NCBI GenBank assembly: GCA_963920765.1
Contig: OY987248.1
Location: 9,830,539 to 9,894,538, forward strand
Reading direction: 5' to 3'
Length of the DNA stretch: 64,000 bases
Source: Ulota crispa
Taxonomy: Eukaryota; Streptophyta; Bryopsida; Orthotrichales; Orthotrichaceae
The position numbers and the translations under genes are program-made. Shown here in pieces: positions 37,963-50,328 of this stretch; position 1 is the stretch's first letter, and each line of letters begins with the position of its first letter. The notes beneath the pieces are model-generated. The model did not search any database. It worked only from the letters and a program-made list of their open reading frames with translations, and was not told the DNA's origin.

Positions 37963-38964
37963 TCGCGCCACCATGTCTAAATCTTACCTAAACCCTAAAA
38001 CCTAAACCTTAATTAACACGACTAAAGGTTCTCCATCCAACGTAGCCCTACAAAAACCTTCCATGTGTAGAATTTTTGATCATATTCGTTTCTAGCTCTA
38101 TAATAGAGGCTGTTCTCATTGAAGGAGACAGCCTCTGAGATTCCGTGTTATAGCTTTACTTACCCTCTTTTTGTGTACAATGTCCTGCACTTGGTGTTTG
38201 CTGTGGTGGAGGTGCCTGGTAAAAGCAGATGTTAAGCTATCTTTGTTACTTTCTAGTTCATGGTGGTTGATTTACATGAGTGAATGCTTTTGGTGTGGTG
38301 GTAGCAAGTTTATTGAAGAGCTAGATTTTTTAGTTACGTCAGAATGGTGCAGGTGTTTGTTGGATGATTGCATAAGAGGGGGAATTTTTAGTACTTTTCA
38401 TGGTGTATGATAGTTGATTTTCTGTAAACATGGATTTTCTTTATGGTGTATCAAAAAAGTTTTGAGGTGAAAAACTGACAAGCTATGAGAATATTCTTTT
38501 GTACTGGCTTGGAACTGTAAGTCACTCAACAGAATCTATGGTCCTACACAATTTGAAGAAATTGAGCTCAATTACCCAAATCAAAATTGAGGAGGATTCT
38601 GTTTTTAGATATGAGAGATATCCTTTCTTTTCATGGAAATTTAGAAGTTGATCAAGAAGGCCGCAATGCACCGTAAACAAGCCAAAGACTGGTCCTGTAT
38701 CAAATGCATATCAATAGCGTTGCTTTAGTTTCACGCTGTGTGGTCCAATTTGAAACTATGGTAGTGAGAATAGTGATTTTCTCATCCTTGGAAATGTAGA
38801 ATTATTGGGCAATGGTTTCTTATCCTTGGAAACGTAGAATTATTGACATATTTACAACACATACTTTGATGATGGGAAGTTTTAATGTGATGTAGTAGCC
38901 TTAATTGTTACTTCTATCTATACTACTAAGTGTGAGCTTAACCCTTATTGACTCCGCGCCATTT

Positions 38965-39180
38965 TCTAGAAATTTCTAGAATTTTTTGGGTGTAAGTTGA
39001 AGCAATGAAGGATGCCCTATATATAAAACACCAAGCACCCTTCAACTACGTCCTTTTCTAATATCTTCTATAATTTTTTGATGGAAGTTGAAACATAAAG
39101 GATGCCTCAAATATGGAACACCAAACACCCTCTAACTATGTGTTAGAAAAACAATAAAACACCAAACGCCTCTAGCAAAG
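38965..39180. repeat. Degenerate ~105-bp direct repeat
   Basis: Two diverged tandem units: GGATGCCCTATATATAAAACACC near 39011 recurs as GGATGCCTCAAATATGGAACACC near 39100, each preceded by TTCTA(T)A(A/G)ATTTTTTG and a GAAGTTGAA motif and followed by CACCC-TC-AACTA(C/T)G. A third partial AACACCAAACGCC follows near 39160. Function unknown. Confidence 0.55.
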
Positions 39181-39745
39181 TATAAAATAAGAGCATTGTG
39201 ATGAGAGCATATGCTACTTTTGATTTCCAAAAAGAACCAAAATGATGATGCATCAAGGTTAGATTCTAAACCAATTGTGAGATATTGACTTTTTATAAAA
39301 CACATAAAATTAGACTTTAGACCAATTGATTTGTGAGATGTTATTTTTTTGTAAAATTGAAGGTTGCATTACCCATACATGTCCAATTCATGCAAAGCAT
39401 GTGCCTGTATACTAGTTACCAATACATCTGAATGGTGGGTTCAATCTTCATACGAAATGTTGAATTTTTTTATTGCCCTGCAATGAGGAAAGAAGTATCG
39501 TAAAAAAATAAACATATCATACAAAGAACGTCATCAATAAATCACTCGTTGACTAAAACTTTATTGAAATTTAAAGATACAAACAAATACTGTGTGAAAC
39601 TTCACACAAAAGCAAACTCAATAATTGAAGCTTGTATGGTGTATCAAAATGGAGGTACTCCTAATCTATTTTGATAAATTTGAGTCTAAGTTCAACTTAA
39701 CTACTTTGTTGTGCTTCATGCCACTCCACACACAAGAACCATTAA

Positions 39746-39968
39746 CCCTTAAATGTCCCTTGGGCTTTGGAGATACGGTACCAAATATAATTGCAACCAA
39801 TATACAAAAGTTTGAGTTAGCTAGAAATCAATTGTTACAACCATACATATTGAAGGGTTGTATGATGGTGAATACATAATTTTTTTCGAAAGCCCTCAAA
39901 ATAACTCAAATACGTCTGTACATACGGCCATATGTACAGCCGCAAAGGGCGTTTGGGACGTTCAAGGG
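39746..39968. mobile_element. TTAA-flanked element H (223 bp)
   Basis: Starts CCCTTAAATGTCCCTTGGGC and ends GCGTTTGGGACGTTCAAGGG; TTAA at 39742-39745 and 39969-39972. The ends match over the outer ~13 bases with two or three mismatches. Smallest member seen. Non-coding. Confidence 0.7.
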
Positions 39969-40580
39969 TTAAACAAATCCTTGGTTTTTGGATTTTTATA
40001 ATGAAATTATCAAAAATGCCCCTTCGCTCTTTCAAAAAATCAAATAAACTCCTTAAAGATTTGAAATATCAAAAATACCCCAAATTTTGTTTAGGAATTT
40101 CAATTACACCTTTGGTTATCATTGAGAAGATCATGAACATCCCTTGTTTTTTTGTGCCTCCTGACTACCATTTTTGGTAGACATCTAAAAGACAACAAAA
40201 TTACTATATAGTCAATGCAATGGCTTTGATCACAATAGACTTACAAGGAAACATCTAATATATAACTGAAAGAGTTTGCTACTAAGATTTGGCTTTCATT
40301 CAACTTACATCTAATTTTTGCAATTTCCTTTGTCATCTAAGTATTTTTAAAAAATTGCAAAAAGAGGCACAAGATAACTAGGGATTCCTTTTTAAAGTTT
40401 AAATAGCGCAAACATATATTTTGTATTTCATAATAATTGAGGGGCAATTTTTATAATTTTTGAAAGAACTAGGGGTTGATATTCCTATACAAAGTGAAGG
40501 GTATTTTTGACATTTCAAATTTGAGAGGTATATTTGATATTTTGAAAGAATTGAGAAGCATTTTTGATATTTTCCCTTAA

Positions 40581-41304
40581 CCCTTAAAGGACCAACTGTC
40601 CCCTTGGGGAACAAAAGGGATTTTGGGCATGTACTTACAACTAAACTACTTTGTATGATTTTTTGAAAATTTTATGGAATATGGGGAATTCAAAGATCTG
40701 CACAGGCATATAATGTTTTCTTCATTTTGACATTTATTGAAGAAGTTAAAAATTTACTTCTGAAAAAATAAGGGAGGATAGGCAACCCAAAAACTTCTTT
40801 AAAATTTGCATTTAAAACAAATAAAAACATGAAATAGGTTCTTTAGACTTATTTATAGGTGAGGAGCTTTGAATCATTCAATTTTTCATTGATGAGATGA
40901 AAGTTATGAGAAAGTTTTTGTTTGCGGGTAGAAATGGTTTCTCTCAAAATTACACCTACCCGCAAACAAAAACTTTCTCATAACTTTCATCTCATCAATG
41001 AAAATTGAATGATTCAAAGCTCCCCACCTATAAATAAGTCTAAAGAACCTATTTCATGTTTTTATTTGTTTTAAATGCAAATTTTAAAGAAGTTTTTGGG
41101 TTGCCTATCCTCCCTTATTTTTTCAGAAATAAATTTTTAACTTCTTCAATAAATGTCAAAATGAAGAAAACATTATATGCCTGTGCAGATCTTTGAATTC
41201 CCCATATTCCATAAAATTTTCAAAAAATCATACAAAGTAGTTTAGTTGTAAGTACATGCCCAAAATCCCATTTGTCCCCTAAGGGGACTGTTGGTCCTTT
41301 AGGG
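40581..41304. mobile_element. TTAA-flanked foldback element D, 350-bp arms
   Basis: Nearly the whole element is one inverted repeat: left arm 40581-40930, loop 40931-40956, right arm 40957-41304, with only a few mismatches or single-base gaps between the arms by eye. The left end CCCTTAAAGGACC is preceded by TTAA (40577-40580); the right end GGTCCTTTAGGG is followed by T and TTAA (41306-41309). The left arm is collinear with the single-copy half element at 8724-9070. A transcript would fold into a long double-stranded hairpin. Confidence 0.85.
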
Positions 41305-42489
41305 TTTAAATATATTACCATATTAAAACCAACATATGAGAAATCAAGTGATATGTACACAATAAAAAGTAGTTGTGTAAAGGCAAAGTGTGGACTCGGA
41401 ATTAATAATAGTAGTCCAACACAATAGAAAAATCTCAAACTTTTAAGAATGGAGATACAATTATATCAAATTTCATGAAGACAATAAATCAAGAAAAAAT
41501 CAAAGAAAACTAGTTCTTTCTTAGTGATGGATGTTAACATTTATCTTGAGATTAAATTTAGTCTATTTTCAGTATTATTTTTACAAAATTTAGATTATAT
41601 CTTGTATGCATACTTCTTTGATTCCATAAATAAAATAGAAGATCTAATTATTTAATGATATACTAGATACAAGCAACAATTTACATCCAAACATCATAAA
41701 TGTCAAAGTTGATATGTCCAAAATGCAGACAACCATTTAAGTTTTAACAACAGTGCAAAAACACTCTATTGGATACCTAGTAACATCAAAAAATTACCGA
41801 AAGTTGGACATGTTTAGAAGATGATCTACCACTCTTTTCTCTCTCTTTTGTTGAGCTTCATCTCACAATACTTCTACCCAGTTTCTTTATCCCATACTAA
41901 AGTGAATACTAAAATCACGATTATTGAATTTTGAATTGGTTAACATTTGTTTTTCCATAATTTGGTGAAAAAACAGAACAACACATCAGTTGAAAGTGGA
42001 ACCAAGACAAGGTGTGGGCAAAACATGGATGCTAAAGTTGTTCACGACGAAGACTAGCCTTAAATTCTCCAAAAACAATTACCCCTTTGGAAGAAAAGAA
42101 TCAACCCCTTCATCCTTGAACTATAAAAAATCAAAGACTTTGCTCTAAAAAGAAGCAACTAAGATACTTTGCTTGAACTCCATTAGGGAATTAAAATTGC
42201 TCACCTCCTCAAACGTACTCATCTGGTACAAAAAAATTTCATAGCTTTTCAATAATATATAGGTGACAGTACATTTGAGAAGGTGGGCAATTTTAGAGCC
42301 CTATGGCCTTTCCATTTCAAAATTTCATAACTAATTTCATAAAGTTCCAAAAAATATGAAAAAAATTGAGTCAAATGACAATTCCTCTTGTCTTTCAATC
42401 AAAATTTACGAAAAAATATTTAAAGAAGTTTCACCTCCCCAAAATTCAATTTTAGCCCTAGATGGTCGGTTTACAAGTCAACCACCTGA

Positions 42490-43643
42490 AAGGCCTCTTT
42501 ACACAAGTGACCAAGGGTTGCAACCAAAGCATTTAGAGCATTGAATAGAAGAAGAGAAGGGGTGGTCCAACTTCACTTTACACTAGGCTTAAAATTGAAG
42601 AGTGACCAAGGCTAAATATGGATGACATAATGACATGGAATCCTACATGTCATAGAGTGTATAATGTTTCATGGTCACTTGGATTTTGCATTTAAACAAC
42701 CTTAAGGGTTTTCTAGCTAGATTTATAGGGTGATCAATTAAACCATCTCAAAAAACTTGCTTAGTTTATTTTTGTCAATATGTAATGTTATTTACTCCTG
42801 AGAATGCTTTTTTATTGTTATGAACACTATTATTGTGGTAAAAATGCTATTTTAATGCAAGAAATGCTTTTTGATTCCAATTTTTTTAGTTTTACAACAA
42901 CACATATAATTTGTTTAAGTATTCATTGTAATGAATGAGTTTTTGTCTACCAACATTTTCGCATAGTATTCTTTTTGTATATTTCACTTTGTACTATTGA
43001 CTAAAGCCTTAAAAGTAAATTTTATAATCTATTTGGTTACAAGCTTCCTTCTCTATTTTCTGACACCCTAGTTTTTGAAACTTTACCAAGAGGTGAGAAG
43101 AAAAGTGAGAGGAAAGAGGAAATTTGAAAGAGTAAGAAAGAGAAAATGAGGAAAATAGCATAGTGAATGATCAAACCTCCAAGGGACCAATCTAAGTTCA
43201 CTATACACTGTTGGAAGTGACCAATGGATGAGTAAAATTTACTCTTGGTCATTACAATAGGGGGCTTCAAACATTAACTTTTTTAGGTGACTCATGTTGT
43301 GATTCACCTTTGTGAATTCACTAATGAACCACAAGGTGACTCACCTCTGGACTTCACTCCTAACGTGATTCACGTGAGGAGTGAACTTTAGAAACTCACT
43401 CTAGTGGCTTTGTGGGGCTTATTCACTTGCATCCTCAAACCCCAAAACTTCTTTCGTAAAAAATTCCGCAAACTCATAGGTGTCTCAAACTTTGCGCATG
43501 CAAGGGAACAAAAACAATTCATTAGTGAGCGGAGATCCTGTGAGGTGAGAAGTTCAAAGGCCAGATTTTATGTTTGAAACCCCCTAATAGTTGTGATCAA
43601 GAAACAAACATGAGACTCTTGGTCATTAGTGTAAAGAGGCCTT
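42490..43643. mobile_element. Candidate 1.15-kb inverted-repeat element
   Basis: AAGGCCTCTTTACAC(A/T)A(G/A)TG continues as ACCAAG(G/A)GT at the left (42490-42518); its complement is at 43615-43643 (26 of 29 positions). The interior is AT-rich with no coding frame. No target duplication is evident, so this could also be a chance-preserved inverted repeat. Confidence 0.5.
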
Positions 43644-44896
43644 AAGCTATTAGAAGTTGTGTAGCATTGGCTAGCTTATCAAGTAAGACATGTACTCAAA
43701 CCTTGTCAAGGTAGCTTCTTTTGATGCAAAGACGCATGTAGCCAATAAAAGGAGGTAGTTTAGGGTAACAACTTCCTAAAACTATCATTACCCATTTACC
43801 ATTTATTATTAAAGGTCTTCACACCTTCTTCAACCCATACTCAATCTTCAAAGAATGGGATAGCACTCTCTCATGATTTGCAAAGGCCCCACTTCATGAA
43901 GATTGAGAAGTTTATCTTTTCTAGAGAAGAATGGGCATGAAAAAAATTTAGCATGTGAAGTTTTTAATGATCCTTGTCTTTTTTACATCCTGCACTTAAT
44001 GTTTTCAACCTCCTTGTACTTGAAGACCTTGGTTGAGAACTTGCTATCTTACAGCATCACCATCTTTGCAGTAAACTCATTCATTGTTCATTCTCCACCG
44101 CCCACAAAAGGGCAATCACATCTTCTTCATGAGAAGTGTTCCAATTTGCTCTTAATTCTACTCCAGAACTTCGCTTTCATTCATAAAAGTTTCAATCTCA
44201 GAGAAGTTGTGACGACTCCTATTGCAAACTAAGTTTCATATTGCAATTTTCTCTATTTTTTTTGTAGCAAATTGCATCCAAATCAGCTCCGTTTTGTTTC
44301 GACCACCTGCAGGAGCTTCTTCCGCCGCCCTCATGTACGACGATGCACAATCATGAGCTTCTCGAGGTCAAAAAATTCTCTGCTCTACCCACTTTCAATG
44401 CACGCCACAGCTCTGGATCCACTTGCTTCCACTTGGATGCACCTGCATTTTGCATTTCTCTTTTAAGAAAATCTCATTTTCCCGAGGCATCAAGATAAGG
44501 AGCATGCTGTTTTGTTGATTTGGATGTTGAGATTCGGGTTTTAGTGGTGGAAGGATGGATTGTTGTAATTGGTGACCTCACCTACAACCGACACATTACA
44601 CTGATTTGTCTCCTTTTATTTTTGATTGAATCTTGTGATAATTGTGAAGGAAATCTAGTGGTTTACAATGTGGCTTTGCTTATGCAAAAGTTAGCCGAGA
44701 TGACCTAATTCTCACAGATGCTCTGACACTCAGTATGGTGAAATTTTAGGGTGTCATGTCTAGGTATGTGTTGCAGATGGGTACCTTTGACCTTGACAAG
44801 GGGAATTGAGAGGATTTTGGTTTGGTGGTGGGGTTTTGCGAGGGTTTTGGAGAGAAAGCTCATGGTGGAAGAGGGGTTGGCCATGTGGTGCTGTAG

Positions 44897-47537
44897 GTTC
44901 ATGTGTACTGCAGGCACGGGGATAGGTCCCTCACGCCTCTTGGGGAGGCCAAAGCTCAGGCGGAGCTGTGGGCGAGCCGCGCGCAGGAGGTGCCTGCTGC
45001 GTTGCAGAATCGGGAGTACTTCCCTCAGAAGTACCCATGGGGGCTTCTCACTACCAAGGGTATATAAGCTACATTGAATTTCCATATCTCCCTCTCTCTC
45101 AAAAAATAAATAAAAAGCTGAACTATGAGCAAGCATTCATTCCCTCCTTTTGCAGCATGTTTGAAAACCGAAACCCTAGAAAATGGCATCAGTTTTAGGT
45201 GTGGTTCTTTATTTTCAGTGAAAATGGTCATGACTTGTAGCTTGATTCTCAGTGTTGGTCAGAAACAATAATTTCTTGTTGGGTGATTTTTGAAACAGGA
45301 GCGGAGCAAGCAAGGGATTTGGGAGTGTGGTTGAGAGAGCATTACTTACCCGAGTTCAGGAAGTCCAGTGGGGAATTCAACCTTCGGGAAGCTCCTGAAA
45401 AGTTTGTCAGCTTGCGAACAACTAACTTCCTCCGCACCACTCTCACTGGTATGTCTCCCTTTTGACCCATGCGTCGTGAAATCAGATTGTTGCAGGAACG
45501 TCTGGACAACAATCCAAATGAAAAGCTTCCCTGTGATGATGCCTCGCTCAAGGACCTCTTTGTCTATCACGAGGAAAGATTGTATTTGATGGTGTCTAAG
45601 AGTTTCTTATGTAGTTTAATTGTACTGGAAAACATGCTCTTTATTGTAACGTATGAAATTCTGGTTACTTCTCTGAAGAAGTGTTGTTGGTTGTTGCATT
45701 CTTTTATTTGTTGTTAAACGAGGGCAGCCTGGTTTTTGTTGGAGGGGTTATTGGAGTCTCCGGAAGCTGCAGTCTCTGTTCCAATCGCTTGTCGAGAGGA
45801 GAAGGACGAAAACCTCTACCACAACGAGCACTGCCCTCGGTAATGTCACGCCTTGATTGTCACGCCTCGTGTAATACCAAATGTTAGTGCTATGCTTTGA
45901 AGAGTAATGGGAATCTTATTTGAAACACCTGCAGTCTTCGGCTAAAGTGGGAGCAAGCATGGGCGGCCATCAAGGTAGCTGTGGGAGACGACGGACTCAA
46001 TTGGCGAGAGCACTTCAAGGACATGCAAGCCGCCATGGCAAAAGAATTGGAGCTTGTGCTTGACAATCCAGGCTTCTTACTGTCCATAAATGGAGCAGGT
46101 TTCCCATGGATCACGGTACCGGCCACAAACCTCAAAAGACTCTCAGGTTTTATAAAAACTTTCATAAATGAGTTGCTCACTCAAACTAGGTAGGAATTTT
46201 TTTGTCAAGCTCCATCTAACTTGATGCTTCTGTGTCTCCTTTTTTTGTCTTTTTGTGTGTTTTGTTTTGTTAGGCTGTGGATACAATGGAGTGCGAGAGG
46301 TTCCACGGTGATGCCTTACCAGAGGGAGTTTTTGACGAGAACATTATGGCTGTTCGATCATTGCTTGCTCACGACTATGCTGCGTCCTTTCAGGTAACCC
46401 ACCTGTCGACATCACATATACACATTACAATGCGTTGAAATAATTTTTTGTCTCTATATATTTTAGCAACATTCAAATAGTATACAACATTACAATATGG
46501 TTGCAAGGGTGCATTGTATCAGCATTTCCATACCCGTAGAGAGTTAAGTCTTAAAGTTCTGTTGTTTTGGGTAATGGCAGGATAGAGACGTGCTGCAATT
46601 GTCCATAGGCAGGCTGGTGAGGGAGGTGAAGGAGGCGTTGCTTGATCGAGTGAACGCCCCGCAACCCTCAGCATGCCCTTCTCTTTTTGTTTACTCAGGT
46701 CATGACGCCACCATCATGCCGCTTTCAGGTACTCAACACTCCTCACATCTTAACCTCTTCCCCCAAAGGACAATAAAAAACATCCAAATGCTCTTAATGC
46801 TTTCTTGGCAAGTCATACAGGTTCTTCTTGTAGATTTCTATTTATTTACCTTGTAACGGTTCATACGGCCACATTTGAGTCAATGCACATTTATCCACAT
46901 CTTATAGTAGCCAATGCAATGCATCCATCAATCCGGTTGGAACTGTAAACACTATTCTAGAATTTGTTGTCCACTCAGAAAAGCTAAAAAATGCTGCCAT
47001 TTGTACATGCAAGAGTATGAACGTTAAAGTGTTGATCAATACAGGCATGGTTCTTCAAAATCTCTGCTCCATTTTGCACAATATGATCATGAAATTAGTT
47101 CATTGTTAGATCCACGAATCCTTTCAAAGTTCAAACTTGAACTTGGCTATATAAGTCAGGTATTGACCAAATGGTTTCATTCACGTCTGTTGCTGATTAG
47201 TTTGCTTTGCGAATGACCTGTGGATGATGCAGTGGCAATGGGCGTGCCCTGGCCAGAATGGCCCGGATACACGTCCTGCATCTGTGTGGAGTTGTGGCGT
47301 TCCCAGGGCGGGGAGCATGGTGTTCCCAGGGCGGGGAGCATGGTGTTCGCGTCCTGTTCGATCGCAAGGAGGTGGCCGTTCCCGTGTCGAGAGCGGAGGG
47401 TGCACCGACAAAAGCCGTGCTGTCTCTCGAAGAGTTCTGTGAGGTGGCTGCTTGGTCCAGCCTCTCCGAGTCCGACTTCTCCAGTCTGTGTCAGGATGTC
47501 GCAGATGTCACAACCCCTACTCCCAACCCTCTCTTAG
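44897..47537 (+). CDS. Histidine acid phosphatase (ACP6/phosphoxylose phosphatase-like), 5' end missing, C-terminus frameshifted
   Basis: Histidine-phosphatase fold enzyme hydrolysing phosphomonoesters. Seven exons join in phase: 44897-45059, 45299-45448, 45728-45839, 45935-46115, 46274-46393, 46581-46728 and 47233-47537. The catalytic RHGDRSLTP is in the first listed exon, with RTTNFLRTTLT in the second, ENLYHNEHCPR in the third, PWIT across the exon 4/5 junction, and the proton-donor SGHDAT in the sixth. In animals ACP6 acts on lysophosphatidate and a related enzyme on 2-phosphoxylose; the plant substrate is not known. The first listed exon is closed upstream by an in-frame stop, so a 5' exon is missing. 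In the last exon a perfect 23-bp duplication (47299-47344) shifts the frame, giving a basic tail ending at TAG 47535. With one copy the family-like frame would run to TAA at 47540. Confidence 0.85.
47299..47344 (+). repeat. Perfect 23-bp tandem duplication inside phosphatase exon
   Basis: The unit GTTCCCAGGGCGGGGAGCAT plus GGT occurs at 47299-47321 and again, identical, at 47322-47344, followed by GTTCGCG. Because 23 is not a multiple of 3, the frame before it (ending ELWRSQGGEHG) is disconnected from the family-like frame after it (starting VRVLFDRKE). Either a recent frameshifting mutation or an assembly error. Confidence 0.95.
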
Positions 47538-47542
47538 CTTAA

Positions 47543-47782
47543 CCCCTGAGCGCCCAGGCCAAATTCACTCAAATCCATACCCTTGTGTACTTAATCCAAT
47601 AAAAGTATTACCTAAGTACAGTCAAATAGCTCGAATTTTTTTGAGTGGTAGTAGACACATGCCTAAAGGTACATGAAAAAGTACAAATCCTTTGACTTTA
47701 CCATTAAGAAGAGGATAAGAGTCAAATGTGGACATTTTTCAAAATTGAGCGCCCCATTTTGAGGTCCTGGGGCGCTCAGGGG
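47543..47782. mobile_element. TTAA-flanked element G (240 bp) at the phosphatase stop codon
   Basis: Starts CCCCTGAGCGCCCAGGCC and ends GGTCCTGGGGCGCTCAGGGG: inverted repeats over about 17 bases with one gap. TTAA at 47539-47542 and 47783-47786. The left TTAA includes the TAA (47540-47542) that ends the ancestral phosphatase reading frame. Confidence 0.8.
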
Positions 47783-47789
47783 TTAAACT

Positions 47790-48150
47790 TTGTGAACAAT
47801 ATTTTTTCAACAAGATATTAATATTTCATGAGTTTGGGTGTTGAGGTTTATGGTTTAGGATTTGTTGAACAGTTTTTATAATGAGACGTTAGTATTTCTT
47901 AACCTAGAGTATTGAGGTGCAATTAGACATTTTTTGAACAAGTCGTCAATGAGGCGTTAGTATTTCATTCATGAGCTGCGGCATTGAGGTCTAGGGTTTG
48001 TTGAACAAGTTTTTAGGGAGACTTTAGTGGTTCATGAGTTGGAATGTTTAGAGCTGCAATTTTAGATTTGCTGAGCATAATTTTTAATGAGATATTAGTG
48101 TTTTTAATGTGGGATTAATGTTTCATAAGTAAAATGTGTGGAGCTCCAAT
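47790..48150. repeat. Degenerate tandem repeat, about 5 x 70 bp
   Basis: The motif GA(G/T)A(C/T)(G/A)TTAGTATTTCATGAG recurs with landmarks at 47814, 47884, 47952, 48019 and 48090, separated by TTGTTGAACAAGTTTTTA and a TTGAGGT segment. Units are well diverged. It starts just after the right TTAA of element G. Confidence 0.65.
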
Positions 48151-50328
48151 TAGAGAGAGGTGTGAAGCATGTTGTGTTACAACGGCTTTACCACCAAGTA
48201 CTTACATGAGGCATGGCAAAAAAAATTGTGGCCAAAACATGTCACATTTTCATGTTAATTAGGCAAAAGCCACTCAAATTAATGTGAGGGGGGTTTGCAT
48301 TATCCAAAATCTCCCATTAATAAAAAAATAGTGTTCTAAGTTGCAAATTTCAAAAGATACATTTCATTTGAGTTGTTGACGTATTTGGCATTGTTTTTAA
48401 CTATTTTGAATCAAGTTTTGAAAACAGCACATTTTGAATTTTTTATAGGCCATTTTTTAGGCAAGGCAATTTATTATTATCTATAAATAAACCAAGGTTG
48501 TATGAAATTGTCAAATTTACATGGAAGTATAGCAACATATATGAACGAATTAATGATTTTTTAATCCAAAATACACATGAATGTACAATTGTGTGGCTTC
48601 TCCATATTACTTATGTTGCAGTTTTAGCACTCTCTCATATATGAAAAAAAAGCCTCAAATTTGAGAAAAGGGACTTCTATGGACTACTTCACACCTACCA
48701 TTATTTTGTGAAGCGGTGCACTAATCTAAACAAATTTCCATGAATTGTTTCTCAGCATTGTTCCAAAATTTGTTGGCATTGGATTTTGTCACTTTTTTGA
48801 GTCAATTGGGAGTTGCTATTTTGTGTTTTCACGAACCTCCTCTTTTCGTAACATGCGAACTTTAAATGGAAAAGTTCTAATTATTTAGTTTATAGACATC
48901 AAGAATAAAAACATAAATTTGTTCCTCTTTGTTGTTGGACAATTTTTTACTTCCTTTTATTCTCTAATAATAATTAGAGCCTCAAAATTGAAACATGAAT
49001 TTAAAATATTCAAATTTAATCTTTTAATAGTAAATTCTTGAGTTCTTGAATTTTCATCTAGATGAAAGGTTTGAGGAGGTAAGGAAAGATTTATGAAAAA
49101 ATCAAGAAGTTCAACTATAGATTGACTCTAATGCAAGGCAATTTCTTTCCATGTTAGTTTTGTGCATTATTATCATTTAGACATCTGGTTTTTTCTCAAG
49201 CTCAAACAACAACAATAATCCTAATTTTAAAAAAGTACTTCAAGGAATTATCTTGGAGTGTGGCATAATTTAGATATTAAATTGTCTCTCCCATATAATT
49301 TGGGTAACTTCTTCCAAGATGTGCATGATATCTTCCCCTACTTTGTGGTTGTCCCAATGACCTCTTTTTCAAATTTAAGGTTGTTGAAGACACCAACCCT
49401 CAAATTCCTTGTTGCCATAGGCATGTTTTCTATAAATAATTTTTTTCAAAGCAGGGTCAAAACTTTTTTTGAAGTTTGTCTAAGGTTTCAAATTTTCTTT
49501 TGGTCATCCAAATTAATGTCTTCCACTTATTATAATGAGTTCCTTGTGCAACTTGAGTTTCTTGTAAAAGCATGAAGTTGGCTATATGCCACAAACTACA
49601 TGATAATTTAAAGCTTAAAACACAATGAACAAAAATTGGAAGCAATAACTGCTTCATTGAATTTGTCATTACACAAAGAAAATTTTGTGGAAGAGATTCT
49701 TATAGTAATAAATCTCAATCACAAAATTCATATGGTGTATACCTACGCATCATAAGGAATACATGCCAAAGTAAAAAATGTATAAGAATTAAAATTAAAT
49801 TATAAGTTATTACATAGTCAAAGAGAGTTGATTGCAAATTTTGTCCATGGACTAAGTTATTGTTAAGTGCTTTTGAACAATTTGTGGACAACACCCTTCC
49901 TAAATCCCTTTATTTCTAATTTTTTATAAAGATGCCATGGTGATACCAAGATTATATATGATACCAAATCTCACTCAAAAATCATTCAGTTCCTATTTTT
50001 TTTGGGATGAATGCAAGTTTTCCAAAATGAGCACATACACCCTCATTCACAATCTTATCTCAAGTATTTACACGGAAAATACTTGCCCAAATACCAAAAA
50101 GCTCAAAGTGGGCTTCTAGGAGGTCCTTTAGGAATATTCACAACCAATTATTCAAATGTTTAACAATTACAAAAAATCCAAAATTTCCTCTCATCTTACA
50201 AAAAAAAAATAAAAAAAATAAAGGGGTCTCGCACCTCCAGAAACAAGGACACTTTTATGGACTCCCCCCTAGTCCCTATCTTGTTAGCCTATACGTCGTC
50301 CACATTAATTTCAACGTCAAACGTACAG
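48151..50328. other. AT-rich spacer, nothing recognised
   Basis: Low-complexity AT-rich sequence with homopolymer runs. The short frames (for example 49258-49575) have no family motif or splice context. No repeat ends or RNA gene are recognised. Confidence 0.55.

Larger units (their letters stand above)
37963..44896. other. 3' flank and repeat-rich spacer
   Basis: The first few hundred bases after 37962 hold CCTAAACCCTAAAACC and are probably the 3' UTR. The remainder is AT-rich with the repeats listed separately. The upstream exon(s) of the phosphatase gene must lie before 44897, but none could be recognised; frames at 43903-44232, 44272-44466 and 44520-44708 have no family features. Around 43285-43400 there is a cluster of GTGACTCAC/GTGAATCAC-like short palindromes. 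Confidence 0.5.

Noticed and set aside
45469..45717. Frame reading MRREIRLLQERLDNNPNE... as a phosphatase exon
   Set aside because: It would require an in-frame TGA or a 33-47-nt intron. The exon at 45728-45839 follows 45448 in phase and carries the family motif ENLYHNEHCPR, so this stretch is intronic.
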